Positions 11,619 through 22,842 are shown, counted from the stretch's first letter. The stretch: 64,000 nucleotides of DNA from Cladorrhinum sp. PSN259 (GCA_033725935.1 MU867101.1:124001-188000); one strand, 5' to 3'. The notes: generated by a model from the letters alone, not told the origin. Numbers and translations: made by a program.

Positions 11619-11684
11619 TTAGATGGTGAAGAAAAAGACAAAGAAGACAAGGAAGATGAAGAAGCTGTTGAAAGATTGGAACAT
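11619..11684 (-). CDS. Candidate 21-residue Phe-rich micropeptide
   Basis: A 22-codon ORF starting with ATG in strong context (CACC before ATG, A at -3) and ending in TAA. The product has 21 residues, of which 10 are Phe and most others are Ile, Leu or Val. It starts MFQSFNS and then forms one uninterrupted hydrophobic segment with no charged residue, long enough for a single membrane helix. A minus-strand TATA element (TATATAA at 11,757-11,763) lies 73 bp upstream, at a sensible distance for a short 5' leader. I know of no family for it. It could be chance, because the complement is purine-rich repeat-like sequence (GAA/GAC/AAG). Confidence 0.3.
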   Translation of the reverse strand: MFQSFNSFFIFLVFFVFFFTI

Positions 11685-11756
11685 GGTGAATAATGAAGTT
11701 TATTTGATGTCGAAAGTTTCGGTTACTTGATTGTTTCTCTGTTGCAACTTACAGAG

Positions 11757-11763
11757 TGTTATA
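11757..11763 (-). promoter_or_regulatory. TATA-like element upstream of micropeptide ORF
   Basis: Reads TATATAA on the minus strand, flanked by CCT and CAC. It lies 73 bp upstream of the micropeptide ATG in otherwise gene-free DNA. Confidence 0.3.
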
Positions 11764-11944
11764 TAAGGCTTTTTGTTCTTTTACTCTCTGTGGTGTATGA
11801 ACTATAGTGATAAATCATCATCAATTATACTTGAGTTACGATGAAGTAGGGATTGAAATGGGTAAAACCAGTGTGTATTAATATCTGCATGGCTCACTGA
11901 TATTATTTGGGGTGGAAATATACAACAGCCATCCCTTCTTCGTA

Positions 11945-13272
11945 TTATGGAGGCCCTACACTAACCCCATTCGCTGTATTCTTACTCTCCAGTCCCAACC
12001 ACTCCATGAAGTACACGCATCCACTAGGGCTAACCGCTCCGCCCTCCTCACAGAGTGAGAAGACCGGACAAGTCGAACACGGAGCCTCTGTCAGACCGTT
12101 GGAGCGCGGTTGAGCCCCCCTATCTGATATCCCAGGAATTCCCTTTGCTGCAGCTTCTGCTATGGACTTTAACTTATCATTTAGTTGAACCGGATCCTGT
12201 TTCGTCGGCCTAAGGACCCTGTACCCCTTTCTCCTACCCACCTTGATGGGCTCAACCACCCCTTCGTAGACCAAAAGGTCAACAAGCTGCTTGATATTGG
12301 ACTCCCCCAAGGTGACGTTAGTAGTAATGTTTATGTTGTGGATGAATTCCGTGATCTCGGTGATGGTAGGGTAGGCTTTGTACCCAGCTGGAAGAGGTAA
12401 AAGCACGTCTTTTTTCGGTGCCGCTGCAACTCTAGTAGGGGCTGAAGGGGCAGGTTTAATGGGGGTAGAAGCAGGCGTTACGTCGTCCGAGGCCATCTCC
12501 TTAGCCGGGCGTTTGGTGCCTGCAATGACGGAGGGGGTAGCCGTGACGGCGCCGTTCTTGGGAATTCTCGAGGCACCAGCAGCACCCGAGCCAGGAGCGA
12601 GAGCTTTCTGGCGATATGTTGACCTATCCTTAATGAACTCAAACACGATGCTTTGCAGCGTCTCAATAAGATCACTGTCCAGCTCGCCATTCTGGTTGAA
12701 CCAAGGGCCGCCAGTGGCTCTGTCGGAAGGACGCAGATCGGCACGAATGTACATCTTCTTGTTCGGCTGTTCGACGCTCTGCATGGTGGTGATTAAACCA
12801 CGAGATTCGAGGATTTTGATGCATGCCTTCAAGACCGCCTCGGTAATGTTGACGCGGTACTCGATTGTGCGCTTCCAGATGCCATCGTTGCCTGCTTCGT
12901 CGATCGCCTGGTAGACTAGGATTGTGGTTTCATCGGGGAGGGAGGTATACCTGTACACAGCAGCTGTTAGGCAGTTGAAGCTAGGGATGGGAGCAACAAG
13001 AAAACATACTTTTTAGCATCCTCCCTGCTGCGATACCTCCACGCCACACTGCCGGGGCCATTCTGAACACCAACCAGCAGCTTATCGTTCGTTAAACCCT
13101 GGATTACTCGTAACAGGAGGGCGAGATTGCGGTTGGGAATAACGTCCAGGTCGAGCAGGTCTTCCTGGCTGAACAATCTGGTGGAGGATCCATGCTGGGT
13201 GATTGTATCGTATAAAGTATTCTTGAGAATCTCAATCTTGGCCTCCTCGCCCTCCTTCTTTACCGATGCCAT
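11945..13272 (-). CDS. RPC34: RNA polymerase III subunit RPC34 (RPC6)
   Basis: Subunit of the Pol III-specific RPC82/RPC34/RPC31 trimer that opens tRNA and 5S promoters. Exons 13272-13010 and 12950-11945 give 422 residues. Tandem winged-helix domains occupy the first half (FSQEDLLDLDVIPNRNLALLLRVIQGL; ETTILVYQAIDEAGNDGIWKR). A Pro/Ala-rich linker follows, then a third winged helix (LLVYEGVVEPIKVGRRKGYRV). The C-terminus has four Cys in C-x2-C-x5-C-x9-C arrangement (CSTC, LC, GC) followed by YFMEWLG. In animal RPC6 this region binds a [4Fe-4S] cluster. This makes it a likely client of the Fe-S assembly genes further right. Confidence 0.94.
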
Positions 13273-14069
13273 GTTGGGCTGTTGTGGTTGTGGGAGGTTT
13301 GCGACACCAAGTCGCGGGTTTGGATTTATTTTGAGTCAGATCGCGAATCGACGTGTTGGAGAGATTGGATTGATATCCGTAAAGTCTATCGGTGCAGCCG
13401 AGTCAAAATCGCACCAAAAATGAAGAATTGGAGTCGGAGTTGAGAAGAAGGAAGAGTGCAGCAATTTGGGGGTATAGATTTAGATGATTGTTTGGAAAAG
13501 AAGTGCCCTGCTGGTTGGCGACGAGCAAGGCCAGGAAATAAATTGAGAGAGTGCCCCTCCATCTCAGCCTTGCCAAGATTGAAGCCAATATCTAGACATC
13601 CTGATTGGAGCGCAATAGCTTATCGAACGCCCACGTGCAGCATGGGCGGGTCTCTGTGGGGCGGGTACTAGCAGCTGTCTCACAGCCTTGCAGCTTCTTG
13701 ACTTGCACCCCTTCTTAATCAACAACAGAGAGCCAGTAACCTATCGGGTAGCAACACAGGCCTCACTGTTCGATTCCTGGTGGGAAGCTGGGAAACCCTA
13801 GTGAACCTTGAAGTGGAATTCCTCTTGATTATATCATTGCTATATTTATTTATGCTCAGTGTTATATTGCTATGTTTATAGCCCTCATCTGCTCCGTGTT
13901 TGCCCCATCCATCTAGTCATGCAGTGCTGAAAACTCCCGTCCAAGTTATGTCCATATCCATCCCTCTCATACCGAAAGCCATGAATAATCAAACCCTCCA
14001 TCAACGCCGATGACCCAAAAACCACCCAAAAGAAACCCACAAAACAATTACAACCCCAATGATCGTCTG
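13273..14069. other. Intergenic RPC34-ATG15
   Basis: About 800 bp between the RPC34 start and the ATG15 stop (both minus). It contains a B-box-like TGTTCGATTCC near 13,768, but no cloverleaf forms. No gene recognised. Confidence 0.5.
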
Positions 14070-16138
14070 CTAAATATCCTCCCTCCCACCACGCACCTTC
14101 TCTCCATCTTCCCACTCCCTGCAAGCTCCATACCACGCTCTTTCTTTGCATTGTCCGGAACCGGCTGGTTCCTCGGTCGAAGTGGAAGATGGAGCAGCAG
14201 CAGAGGTAGGAGGGAGGACAGGAGGTGAAGTGATCGTCGATTGCTCAAGAGTTGTGGTATAACTCTCGGTGCCGGTCGAGGTCTTGCCCTCATCATAGCA
14301 TCCCCAGAACCTGCCGGGAGTGAGACAAGAGGTTGTAGGAGTAGGTGTTGGTGCCAGAGTTGAAGTAATGGTGGTAGACACGGTTGTCTTATCCTTGCAA
14401 CCGAACCAGCCACTGAATTTCTATTAGTGCATCGCCTCGAAAACAGAAAAGAGAAAGTAAAAAGGTAAAAACTTACGGAGTAAGACACGTAGTGGTAGTG
14501 ACAGTCGTCGTCGTCATCGTCTTACTCGGGCCCGTCCCAGTTGTAGTCTCATCCAAACATCCCCACCACCCAGGCGTCTTGCACGTCTCCGTTCGAGTCC
14601 TACTCATCTCGGTGGTTTTCGTGGTAAAGCTTGAGGTGGTCGTGGTCTCTGTCCCATTGCTCTCATACATCTTCCAATTTCCGCAGTCTCGACACTCAGG
14701 CGTATACTTGCACTCCGGAACCGTTTCATACTTCAAGATCACATCGTGAATGACGGACCGAATCTTATGCGTGCCAATTCCCACTCTCCACCCCTTGTCA
14801 CCGACTGTATCATAAACACACTCCATGCCCGTGTGGCAAGCCGACTCCAAGGCATACCCGCCATACGAACAACTCGCCGTCGCCCCATTACAGGTCCCTA
14901 TATAAATGGGGTCCGCTGTATGTCCAAAGTGGAAAGCACCCGTATACTGCCTAGCTTGAGGTGCACTCGGATCCGCCCCAGGAGGAACAGGCAAGCCAAG
15001 ACGTCCAGCAGGAAGCGCATCAGGGACAGCCTGGAAAGTGACAGTCGGAACACCATACGTCAGGCCAAGAAACGAACTAACCGCCCCTCCCAATGAATGG
15101 CCTGTCAACCAGATATTCGCATGCGGATACAACTCGCTCACGTTCGCATACAGCTCCCTGGCAGCCTGATAATACCGGTTCTCCTCCCTCAGCGCCTGGG
15201 CGACGCAGGTGTTATTGCACGTATATGTACTAGTGGCACAACTGCACACCTGCCTCCAAGTCCATGGCCCTTGCTGCGCGCAACAGCAGCTGAAGAACAG
15301 ATTGTCATTCTCCTTGTCGTTGGTGGTAGTACCATCTCCGTCAAAGACGGCGAGAGAGGTGCCCTTCAACCCGATCACGATCGTTGAGTTTGTTGAATCT
15401 GCAAAGATATGACCTCGTAGCCCGTCACCTTGCCATCCGAAATCAGCGGACCGGTTAAAGGGCCCACCGACATCCTCCCAATCTGCTTCGCCTTCTTTCT
15501 CAACGTAGGCATCGGCTGCCATGTATGCGAGGGAGAGGACCGTGTCCTTGTCGGTGATATTCGGACCAGGAGTGGTGTCCATCGTCCAAGCTGAGGGTGA
15601 GAGGACCGAGACGAAACCACGTTGTCGGGACTCGGCTACCATTGGGTCGACAACAGTCGGTCGGCGATCTACCAGGCGTTGTATCGTCATCGCATTGCTC
15701 TTCGCTCGGAGGGCGCCAAGCCGTTCTCTGCCATATCCATCTTCCGCAGCGAGGAATACATTTGTATTGTCATTTTTTATGTCGATGTCGACTTTTCGAT
15801 GCAAACCAGGGTGTCGACGTGTACCATGGTGGTATATGTGTCGGAGAGTCTGGTTATAAATGGGTTGTGGTCAGTTGTTGTCATCGTCCCGATGCATCGC
15901 GAAGAGTACCACTTACAAAGACATGCTCGGCGGGCTCCGGTGGCTCCGCTAACAACGGAGGTGTAATCGGATTGTGAGCATCGATCGGCAACACTAATTG
16001 CGCATCTTGTCTCTGATGATTATTCGCCGCAAATATGGGAGTTGCAGCGACAAGGAACGATACTAATAACGATTTGGCGGTGACTCGGCCGGCTGATGTG
16101 CAAGTTGCACTGGCCTCCTCCCTCCTTCTCGAGAACAT
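14070..16138 (-). CDS. ATG15: ATG15, vacuolar lipase of autophagic bodies
   Basis: Class 3 lipase that lyses autophagic and Cvt bodies in the vacuole. Exons 16138-15917, 15849-14477 and 14412-14070 give 645 residues. A hydrophobic signal-anchor (SLLVSFLVAATPIFA) is at residues about 20-40, as in ATG15, which travels by the MVB route. TLRHIYHHGTRRHPGLHRK spans the first splice. The catalytic serine is in WLTGHSLGGAVSSFLGL. Further on come the Cys-rich CNGATASCSYGGYALESACHTG stretch and GIGTHKIRSVIHDVI with the active-site His. The C-terminus is a Thr/Ser/Pro-rich tail with repeated C-x-TPG-x2-GC modules. An in-frame ATG at 16333 would lengthen the N-terminus; 16138 places the anchor better. 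Confidence 0.92.
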
Positions 16139-17128
16139 ACCAGGCAGTGTTGTCACGATATCACCAAGCAATGTTGTCGGTAAGAGAGGAAGTGGGAAAA
16201 GAAAATACAAAGAGGAAACGGGGGGAAATAAGTGTCTGTGATTGATCGAATCGGCGGTGTAGTGTTGACGTGGAAATGGGGATGATGGAGTTTGGAGATG
16301 GAATCGGGAAACGGTTGTTGAAGACGCAACCAAATCCCCGCGTGGTCACTGGTCACTCACACGCCTCGCTGCAGGTGCCGTGTGTTGTCGCCTCATGGTA
16401 GCGTACCTTATGACGACTGACGCAGGCCCGCAAGGTTGTTGGCTGGGCGCGCCGATCGGAAAGGGACCAAAGGAGCGCCACCGCCAATCAAAGAACGGCC
16501 CAAACGCTTGGCGGGAGCGGTAGGCTGCAGATGGTTGCTTTTCCAAGGATTCCGATAACAACCGGTTGGGGTATCGCTGGAAAGCCACTTCACCTTGCAG
16601 AGTCACGGAGAGGGGAGATTTCATAGATACCTTGGATAGTTTTATCTTCTGCAAAGTTCAATGAGTCAAATCACGTAAAGTACAAAAAGCCATACTATTT
16701 CATATATCATCAATTTCCCGTTTTAGCTCTGTATCTCACTTGCAAAGCTCTCCCTATTTTCTTCCTCTGCAATTTCTCTTTCCCATAGTCTGCATCCGCA
16801 ACCATCGTCATCATCAGAAAGAAAAAGATGACAAGAATCCACTGAGTCGTTACATTGTTTCAGTAAAGACAGGTTTTTTGTAAGGTGTTTCGCCCAAATG
16901 CGTAAAGTGGTTGAGATGCTTCAAATGCTATCACGCGTTCGTTGCATCTAACCAACTTGCAAGTAAAATGTGGCCAGGCCAAACGAATGAAATTGTGAAA
17001 ATCTCAAGCTTGTTGACCAGTTCCCCCCGGAAAGATGCCCTCCTCCAAGATCCAAGACCCTTTCAGATGCTGTGTATGCTGCTATCACGCCGCTGCATTG
17101 CTGAAATGTGATCGAAAAAGGCTGGGAA
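16139..17128. other. Intergenic ATG15-TFIIB
   Basis: About 1 kb between the ATG15 start and the end of the possible TFIIB extension. An ORF at 16,346-16,654 (-) has no recognisable content. Presumed ATG15 promoter and TFIIB 3' UTR. Confidence 0.5.
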
Positions 17129-17263
17129 TCAGGCAGAGACCTTCCCACCCTCATCGGTCTCGAAGTCGGTCTCACACTCCTCGAATTTGGCTCCAATCTC
17201 CTCTTCCATATTGACCCCCTTGGCGATCTCCGAAACCGCCGCATCCATGCCGTTGGCCTTCTT
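17129..17263 (-). other. In-frame open extension after the TFIIB stop codon
   Basis: Directly after the TFIIB TAG, 44 sense codons continue in the same frame to a TGA at 17,129-17,131. The predicted peptide starts KKANGMDAAVSEIAKG and ends DEGGKVSA. It is acidic and about three quarters of its codons end in G or C, like the TFIIB body. It could be a stop-readthrough extension, a sense codon mutated to stop in this strain, or part of an isoform in which a 48-nt GTG...TAG segment that ends exactly at the stop is spliced out in phase. It could also be an ordinary 3' UTR. Confidence 0.4.
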
Positions 17264-18310
17264 CTAGTTGGTCGGCAGCTTGTTGATGTCGGGCATGTCG
17301 TCGGGGAACACCTCCTTGGTGACAAGACGGTCTCTGGCGCCATAGAGATGTCTGTATGCCGTCTTGACTGTGCCGTCGCTGACACCCGCAACCGCAGCAA
17401 TATCCTTGGAAGAACGGGGCTCGCCGACCAGATGAGACGCCATGTAGATGCAGGCAGCAGCGACCGAGAGAGGGGAACGACCAGCCAGATCGCTAAGCTG
17501 AGCTGACTCCTTGGCAAGGCTGCGGGCCACATCCTCAACGCGGACGGGGTTCTTGAAGTTCAAGTTACTGCAGTAGCGAGCGCACAGCTCGACAGCACTA
17601 GTGGAGCGGCTAGAGGTATACTGCTGATTGAACATGCTGGAACCCTTCAAGATCTCGCTCTCGCCGCCTCTCTTCTGCAGGAAAGCCTCGAGCTGCTTGA
17701 ACACGCGGCCAATCTCCTTCTTCGACACTTTGGTTAGTCCGTAGATTTCCCTGAACGTGCGAGCAGCGCCAGTGTGGCGACAAGCGATGAAGATGCAGCC
17801 AGCAATGATAGCCTCCTGCGACTTCCCCTTGAGAACCTTGTTATCGTCCACAAGTTTGTAGATGTGCTTGGCGGCGTTGGCGACCTGGGAACCAGCGTTG
17901 ATGCTGTCGGTCAAACTCTGGATATCGCGATAGGCAGCGAGAAGAGCCTTGGATGACTTGTCTTGGGTCAACTTGTTCTGCAGGTGCGAAAGGTTACGAG
18001 CATTCTTGCCCTCGAAGGCGATGGTCGTCTGCAGCTGGTCGCCGTCAATCATGAGATTAGGGCCATCACCGACACGCGAGGGGTCATCGTTGCCTTGATC
18101 GTCGTTGGAAAATGTACGCCACTCGGAGCGAGTATCAATAATACGATCGCCCAGCACAAGGCCGCACGACGCGCACACCATGTCGCCCGAGGAGAACTCC
18201 TCAATAAGGTTCGGCGGAACTTCCTTGCAATCGAGGCACATCAGGATGTTGTTGAGGTCCTCCTTGAACTCGGAGGCACCAGGGGCACCAGCGATGTCGG
18301 GGAAAGACAT
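17264..18310 (-). CDS. SUA7: Transcription initiation factor TFIIB
   Basis: Bridges TBP and RNA polymerase II and sets the transcription start site. A single exon of 348 residues. N-terminal zinc ribbon (CLDC, then CASCGLVLGDRIIDTRSEWRTF) with the B-reader/linker. Two cyclin repeats follow (AAYRDIQSLTDSI to KEIGRVFKQLEAFL; ARYCSNLNF to TVKTAYRHLYGARDRLV). The end at INKLPTN TAG aligns with the usual TFIIB C-terminus. Oddly, the frame stays open for 44 more coding-like codons after the TAG (separate entry). Confidence 0.96.
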   Translation of the reverse strand: MSFPDIAGAPGASEFKEDLNNILMCLDCKEVPPNLIEEFSSGDMVCASCGLVLGDRIIDTRSEWRTFSNDDQGNDDPSRVGDGPNLMIDGDQLQTTIAFEGKNARNLSHLQNKLTQDKSSKALLAAYRDIQSLTDSINAGSQVANAAKHIYKLVDDNKVLKGKSQEAIIAGCIFIACRHTGAARTFREIYGLTKVSKKEIGRVFKQLEAFLQKRGGESEILKGSSMFNQQYTSSRSTSAVELCARYCSNLNFKNPVRVEDVARSLAKESAQLSDLAGRSPLSVAAACIYMASHLVGEPRSSKDIAAVAGVSDGTVKTAYRHLYGARDRLVTKEVFPDDMPDINKLPTN

Positions 18311-19290
18311 TCTGAAAGAGTGAGATGGGGCGTTTGAATGTTGTCAAAATCACGGAGAGAGGGTGAGGTTTCGGATATCGGTGGAAGATCTGGCGGCTGT
18401 TCTGGGTACCAGTCAAGGCCTCTGAGACGGTGAGGTGAGGGATAGGTTGGTAAGCCGAAAGTAGTCAAAACTTGAGGCTCACGGTCTCAGAACAAAGAAC
18501 AGCCGCAGTTGATCGAGGAATGGGTCGGGTGATGGCGATCGGCTACCTGCGCTGGTTGTATTTGGGACTCGATTCGCGATATTTGTGATTCGAGTCGATT
18601 CTGGCGCGCAAGTTGAAAATGAACGAGAGAGTGAACGACAAACGACAGCGAAAGGCGGCTCCTGGACGCAACGGCCAAAGAGGTGAGGAAGAAGAAAGAG
18701 GTTGCGAAAGGAAAGCGGCGGTCGCGAAACCTGGAACAGGGTGCTGCTGCTTTCTGCTTGACGTTTGGCCCCAAACCCGCAAAGAAGGCCGCTGAGTGGG
18801 TGCATATGGACCCGGTGACCCCACTTTAACAGTCACTCCCGCTGCGCCCTCCCCGCAAAACTGCCAGAGGAAGAGTCTGGAATTTATTATTAGGCAGATC
18901 TGCACCGACAACCTGGAACGCCCAGAAGGCAAACCCCACCTCAATGTATTTTCAATTGTCTTTCCCTTGAATTATTCATCAACCTGCTATTGTTGGCACT
19001 CTGCCTCTCTTGTGTATCTATTGTGTGATCCTCCGCTTCTTATTTATGAAAAAACAATGGCTTTTGTGTGAGTTCAGGCAATCGATTGCTAAACGTGTGA
19101 CACCACCAAGTTCCTCCGCCATCTAGAGTGTGGATTGTTCTTCATATGTTTCATGTGTTTAACAATACCCATGAGATCTCAGATTGCCAGACGAATACAA
19201 ACATAAGATATATGGCTTCTCGAACCAGAATATTCCCACAACACACAACTCAGACCCTTTTCCTCTGCATGGCCCTCCGTACATGCGCGC
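18311..19290. other. Intergenic TFIIB promoter / THI80 3' side
   Basis: About 980 bp upstream of TFIIB and downstream of THI80. Several overlapping antisense ORFs lack recognisable domains. No RNA gene or repeat seen. Confidence 0.5.
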
Positions 19291-20270
19291 TTAGTACTCC
19301 CCCACGCCCTTCCTCAAAGCAACAGTAAACAGCACATCCTTCTCCGTCTTCACTTCAACAACCCGCGTCTCCGGCAACAAGTGATTACTCGTACTAACCC
19401 TTCCCCCAAACTCAGTCTCCCAGTCCTCCACATCCCACTCTAATCCCTTCGTCGTTATCCGACTCTTCTCTCCCACTGGCAATATGCCCACATGTTTACC
19501 AAATACCTCACCCTCGTATCCTTCCATCCCATCCCTCACTATGATTCTATGTAGAATATTCCCCCCTTTAAGCAAAAAAGTTAGGCTCTCGCCACTGAAT
19601 AAGTATATCCTTCCTTCTTTGTACTCGGGATCTTTTTGGAAAATGTATAAGTGATGTAATTGGGATAAGCCTTGGTCAACTCGCCCTCCGAGACCGCCGA
19701 TTGCGACAATGTCGGAACCGGGACGGTGTTGACGGATGTAGGTTATGGATTTCCCAAAGTCTGTTGAGTCTTGGGAAGGATCGTGGACGATCTCTGTCGC
19801 ACCACTGTCTCTGGATGTGTAATATTCCTTGGCAACGGGGTCTAAGCTGTCTAGATCGCCTATTATGACTTGGAGGTCGTCCTACGCAGTTCTTAGTAGA
19901 CATGAGAGGAACAGGAGGAGAATCATACATACGAGAGATTTATCCCCATGTTTTCCAGCGGCTTCGTAGAGTGAGTTCGTACCGCCATCTGCAGCGACAT
20001 GGAATGATGCTTTTATAGTCGCATCAGGATTTGATGTGAGAGTGAAAAACGATGTGAGTGAATGTGTGACATACCATTACCCCATAACCGCCTCACGAAC
20101 CCCAAATGCTTGTCTATCGGCTGATTCAACACAATAAGGGCCGCACCAACAACCACTAGATTTTCAACCGTTGGAAGTCGGATCAGCTGCGTCGGGTGCC
20201 ACTCAACTATCCGCTCTGTACGTTCTGTCCCCGCGGCTTCTTGTGGCTGTTCAACGGTAACAGAGCTCAT
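19291..20270 (-). CDS. THI80: Thiamine pyrophosphokinase
   Basis: Transfers pyrophosphate from ATP to thiamine, making the cofactor TPP in the cytosol. Exons 20270-20075, 20009-19933 and 19881-19291 give 287 residues. The catalytic N-domain shows LVVVGAALIVLNQPI, then ASFHVAADGGTNSLYE across splice 1. After splice 2 come DDLQVIIGDLDSLDP and HDPSQDSTDFGKSITYI, then GGLGGRVDQGLSQLHHLY, the canonical TPK motifs. The C-terminal thiamine-binding domain ends GLEWDVEDWETEFGG and STSNHLLPE. An upstream in-frame ATG at 20318 exists; 20270 matches the usual start better. Confidence 0.9.
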
Positions 20271-20712
20271 TGTGACTCCCGTCCCGTGGTCCCGTCTGTG
20301 TGTTTCTGCGCAACGCAATCAGAAGACAGGGTGTGAGGGATACCAGGGGTGGATTTGCGGGAAAAAGGTGTCAAGCGATGAGAACCTCTTTGGGCAAGTT
20401 GACTTTGAAGTGGGGCTTACAAAACGATGACGTTTTTGTTTTGGACCCTGAGTGCATTAGGGGGGTCCGATGTCAATGGTCTGCATAAAACATCAGCAAA
20501 AGGATGGAAGCGTCTAAATGTGCCTTAGTCACACATATATGGTGTCCAGACACTTTATTCTAGTTAGTGCGAGGTCATGCTTTAGGCTGACCCGACCTAG
20601 TCAACGACAGACTAGCATTCCCGGACTTCTGAGTCCTTATAATAGACTTACTCATATCACCTTTTCTAAGCGGTAGTTCTTCATTTATTCATTTGCTCAT
20701 AATATTCTGCCT
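20271..20712. other. Intergenic THI80-NOB1
   Basis: About 440 bp holding the presumed THI80 promoter and NOB1 3' end. I looked for a TPP riboswitch-like element and could not identify one with confidence. Confidence 0.45.
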
Positions 20713-22163
20713 TTACCTCTTCTTTTTGGCATTGACACTTCTACCCGCCCCAACCTTGATCCGTCCATTACCGGTATTCCTTGACCCGCTCAGAATACTC
20801 GGCAGATAATCCTCATCCATGAGATCGCGATACCTTGTCCTGCGCTCCTCCTCAACCTTCTTGGTATACTCCTTTTGATCCTCTGCGAGAATGAGTTCCT
20901 GGCCCCATCCATTCTTACCACCTCCCTTAACATTACTGTTCTTGCCGTTGGCAGAACCATGTGTCGCCTTGGGAATGCTGTAGACATTGCCACGGTTGTT
21001 GAACTGGAAGTTCTTCTTCAGGTGCAAAGTGAAGTTGCCAGAAGAGTCGGTGCTGCATGAGACACGGGTCAAGGTGGCCTGTCCGCATGATGGGCAAAAC
21101 TGCTTAGAGGTGTCCTTGCAAACCTTCCAGCAGCCGTGGCATCTGAGAACCCACATCTTTACGAAAGTAATGCGGGAGAATCCAGTATCAAGGAGACTAG
21201 AAGAATGGTTAGTTGAGATTATGAAAGTAAGAGACTTGGGTTCCTTACTTGAGGTTGATTCTGAGAGCCACGTTCCTCATGGCAATATCTCCTGTGATGA
21301 GAGCCGCTTGAAGGAAACGCTGCTGGTTCTGTGGTGCTGTCCCGCCATTTTGCTTCGCTTGATACTTCTTGATGTTGCTGGGAGTGATCCACTCGCCACC
21401 TTCATCATCTTCCTCCTCCTCTTCCACAGGCTGCTCCTCCTCAACTTCACCCACAGGAGCAGGAGAAGGCGCCTCCACCACAGGCCCGTTAACCTCAAGC
21501 TTCTCCAGTTCTTCAGTCACTTCCGTTGTCTGATCTGTAACCTTGGGGATATCTTGCGCTTCCTCGGCCCTGCTCTCATCAGCCGCCGGAGTAGCCTCCT
21601 CAGACCCTGCCTTGGACTCCCCTTCCTTCGCGGGTGGCTTGCCGTTTACAGTCTTTTGTGTTGGATCTTTCCTCAACCGCCAATCGCCGCCATTGCGCTC
21701 AATCTCCAGTTCATATGTAAGGGCAAGAAGCTGTAAATCTGGCTTGGATAGAACTTGAAGATCACCTGTTCTTCGCGCAAAGTTCGAAATGAATAGGACC
21801 GATTCGGGTTTGGGCGTCCTGAGCGTGATAAAAGGCTGAAGTGTGGTCTGGAATCGGTTTCTGGCCGCCTCGTCGCGAACTATGAAGGGGCATTGAGTAA
21901 GCACAGAGCCTCAGCGAACTATAAAACAAATCTGCCACCATACTTTCTGAAACTACAGCTGGGATTGTGTAGAGTTCCTCGGCCTGAGCAAGGAGGGTTG
22001 AGACTGTCGGGTCATTTCGGATAATCGCATTGGCGTCAATAACCAGCGAGTGGACAAGCTTGGCCGGTGTCGAAACTGGTGCCGAAACTGGCTGCGATGC
22101 TGATGGAGGGGCAGTAGCAGCAACAGGTGCGCTCTCGACGGCAGTGGGAGTCTGGTCCTCCAT
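20713..22163 (-). CDS. NOB1: NOB1, endonuclease for 18S rRNA 3' end
   Basis: Cuts 20S pre-rRNA at site D in cytoplasmic pre-40S particles. Exons 22163-21944, 21879-21249 and 21196-20713 give 444 residues. The PIN nuclease domain starts LVIDANAIIRND with the catalytic Asp, and continues VVSEIRDEAARNRF across splice 1. A low-complexity acidic insert precedes GGEWITPSNIKKYQAKQNG and the motif ITGDIAMRNVALRINLNLLD across splice 2. A zinc ribbon follows (CHGCWKVCKDTSKQFCPSCG), then the C-terminal NFQFNNRGNVYSIPKATHGS. Divergent from ISU1, with 679 bp between starts. Confidence 0.95.
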
Positions 22164-22842
22164 TTGTATTGGAAGGCAAGGATTGATCGGACTTTTTATG
22201 AATCTAAGATATCCTTTCGACAATTCTGTTATATTCTGACTGCTGACAGTTTGTGCTGGCGCCTGGTACAGCCGTTGTTGGTCTTGTCTAACGTGGGGTT
22301 TCCAAAATTCTGGCGGGGTTGGTGGGCAGAATTTACTGATAAAATTCACCAACTGCAATTTACCCACACACACTCGGTCTCCGTATCAGATGCATCTTAT
22401 CTCCGCGGAGGGTGCATCCAAAATCCACACACTGGGCACCCCACCCTCCCGTGCCTCCTTCCAGCCGACGTCGGAATGACGACCCATTGCATCGATTTCC
22501 ATAAAGAACGATTTGATGCACTAACAAAATGTGCGCCGGAGCCCCGCAGAAAACCCCACATATCTGATAGAGGAGCTTGGGCCAACCCCCATGTCGAAAA
22601 TCGCCCCCTTCAGTCATTGAAGGGACAAGTCCCGCATCGTTGATTTCCAAGGAACTTTTCCCCCAGAAACTCGCCCGCCGCAAAAGCAAACTCTCGACCA
22701 ACTTGCTTTCACTCATCAAACAGTTACGCGAACTCAAAAATAAAACAAATCTCGACAACCTGTTGGCAACTAAAATCATCCAGCATACCCTACGAATCCA
22801 TTTCGATTTTTCCCAACACAACTTAAACAATCATAACCGAAA
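22164..22842. promoter_or_regulatory. Divergent promoter region, NOB1 / ISU1
   Basis: 679 bp between divergent start codons. No motif can be assigned with confidence. ORFs across it are not protein-like. Confidence 0.45.

Larger units (their letters stand above)
10453..11944. other. 1.5 kb AT-rich intergenic with T9A23 tract and a micropeptide ORF
   Basis: No conventional gene is visible between KRR1 and RPC34. The stretch is clearly AT-rich and contains a T9 run followed by A23 at about 11,019-11,050. On the minus strand a TATA element and a tiny ORF stand out (annotated separately). Confidence 0.6.

Noticed and set aside
13735..13800. Possible tRNA (TGTTCGATTCC B-box word)
   Set aside because: The T-arm stem does not pair and no D-arm or acceptor can be built around it.
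20271..20712. TPP riboswitch next to the thiamine pyrophosphokinase gene
   Set aside because: I could not find the conserved TPP-aptamer core words; fungal TPP switches usually sit in introns of synthesis genes, not this kinase.
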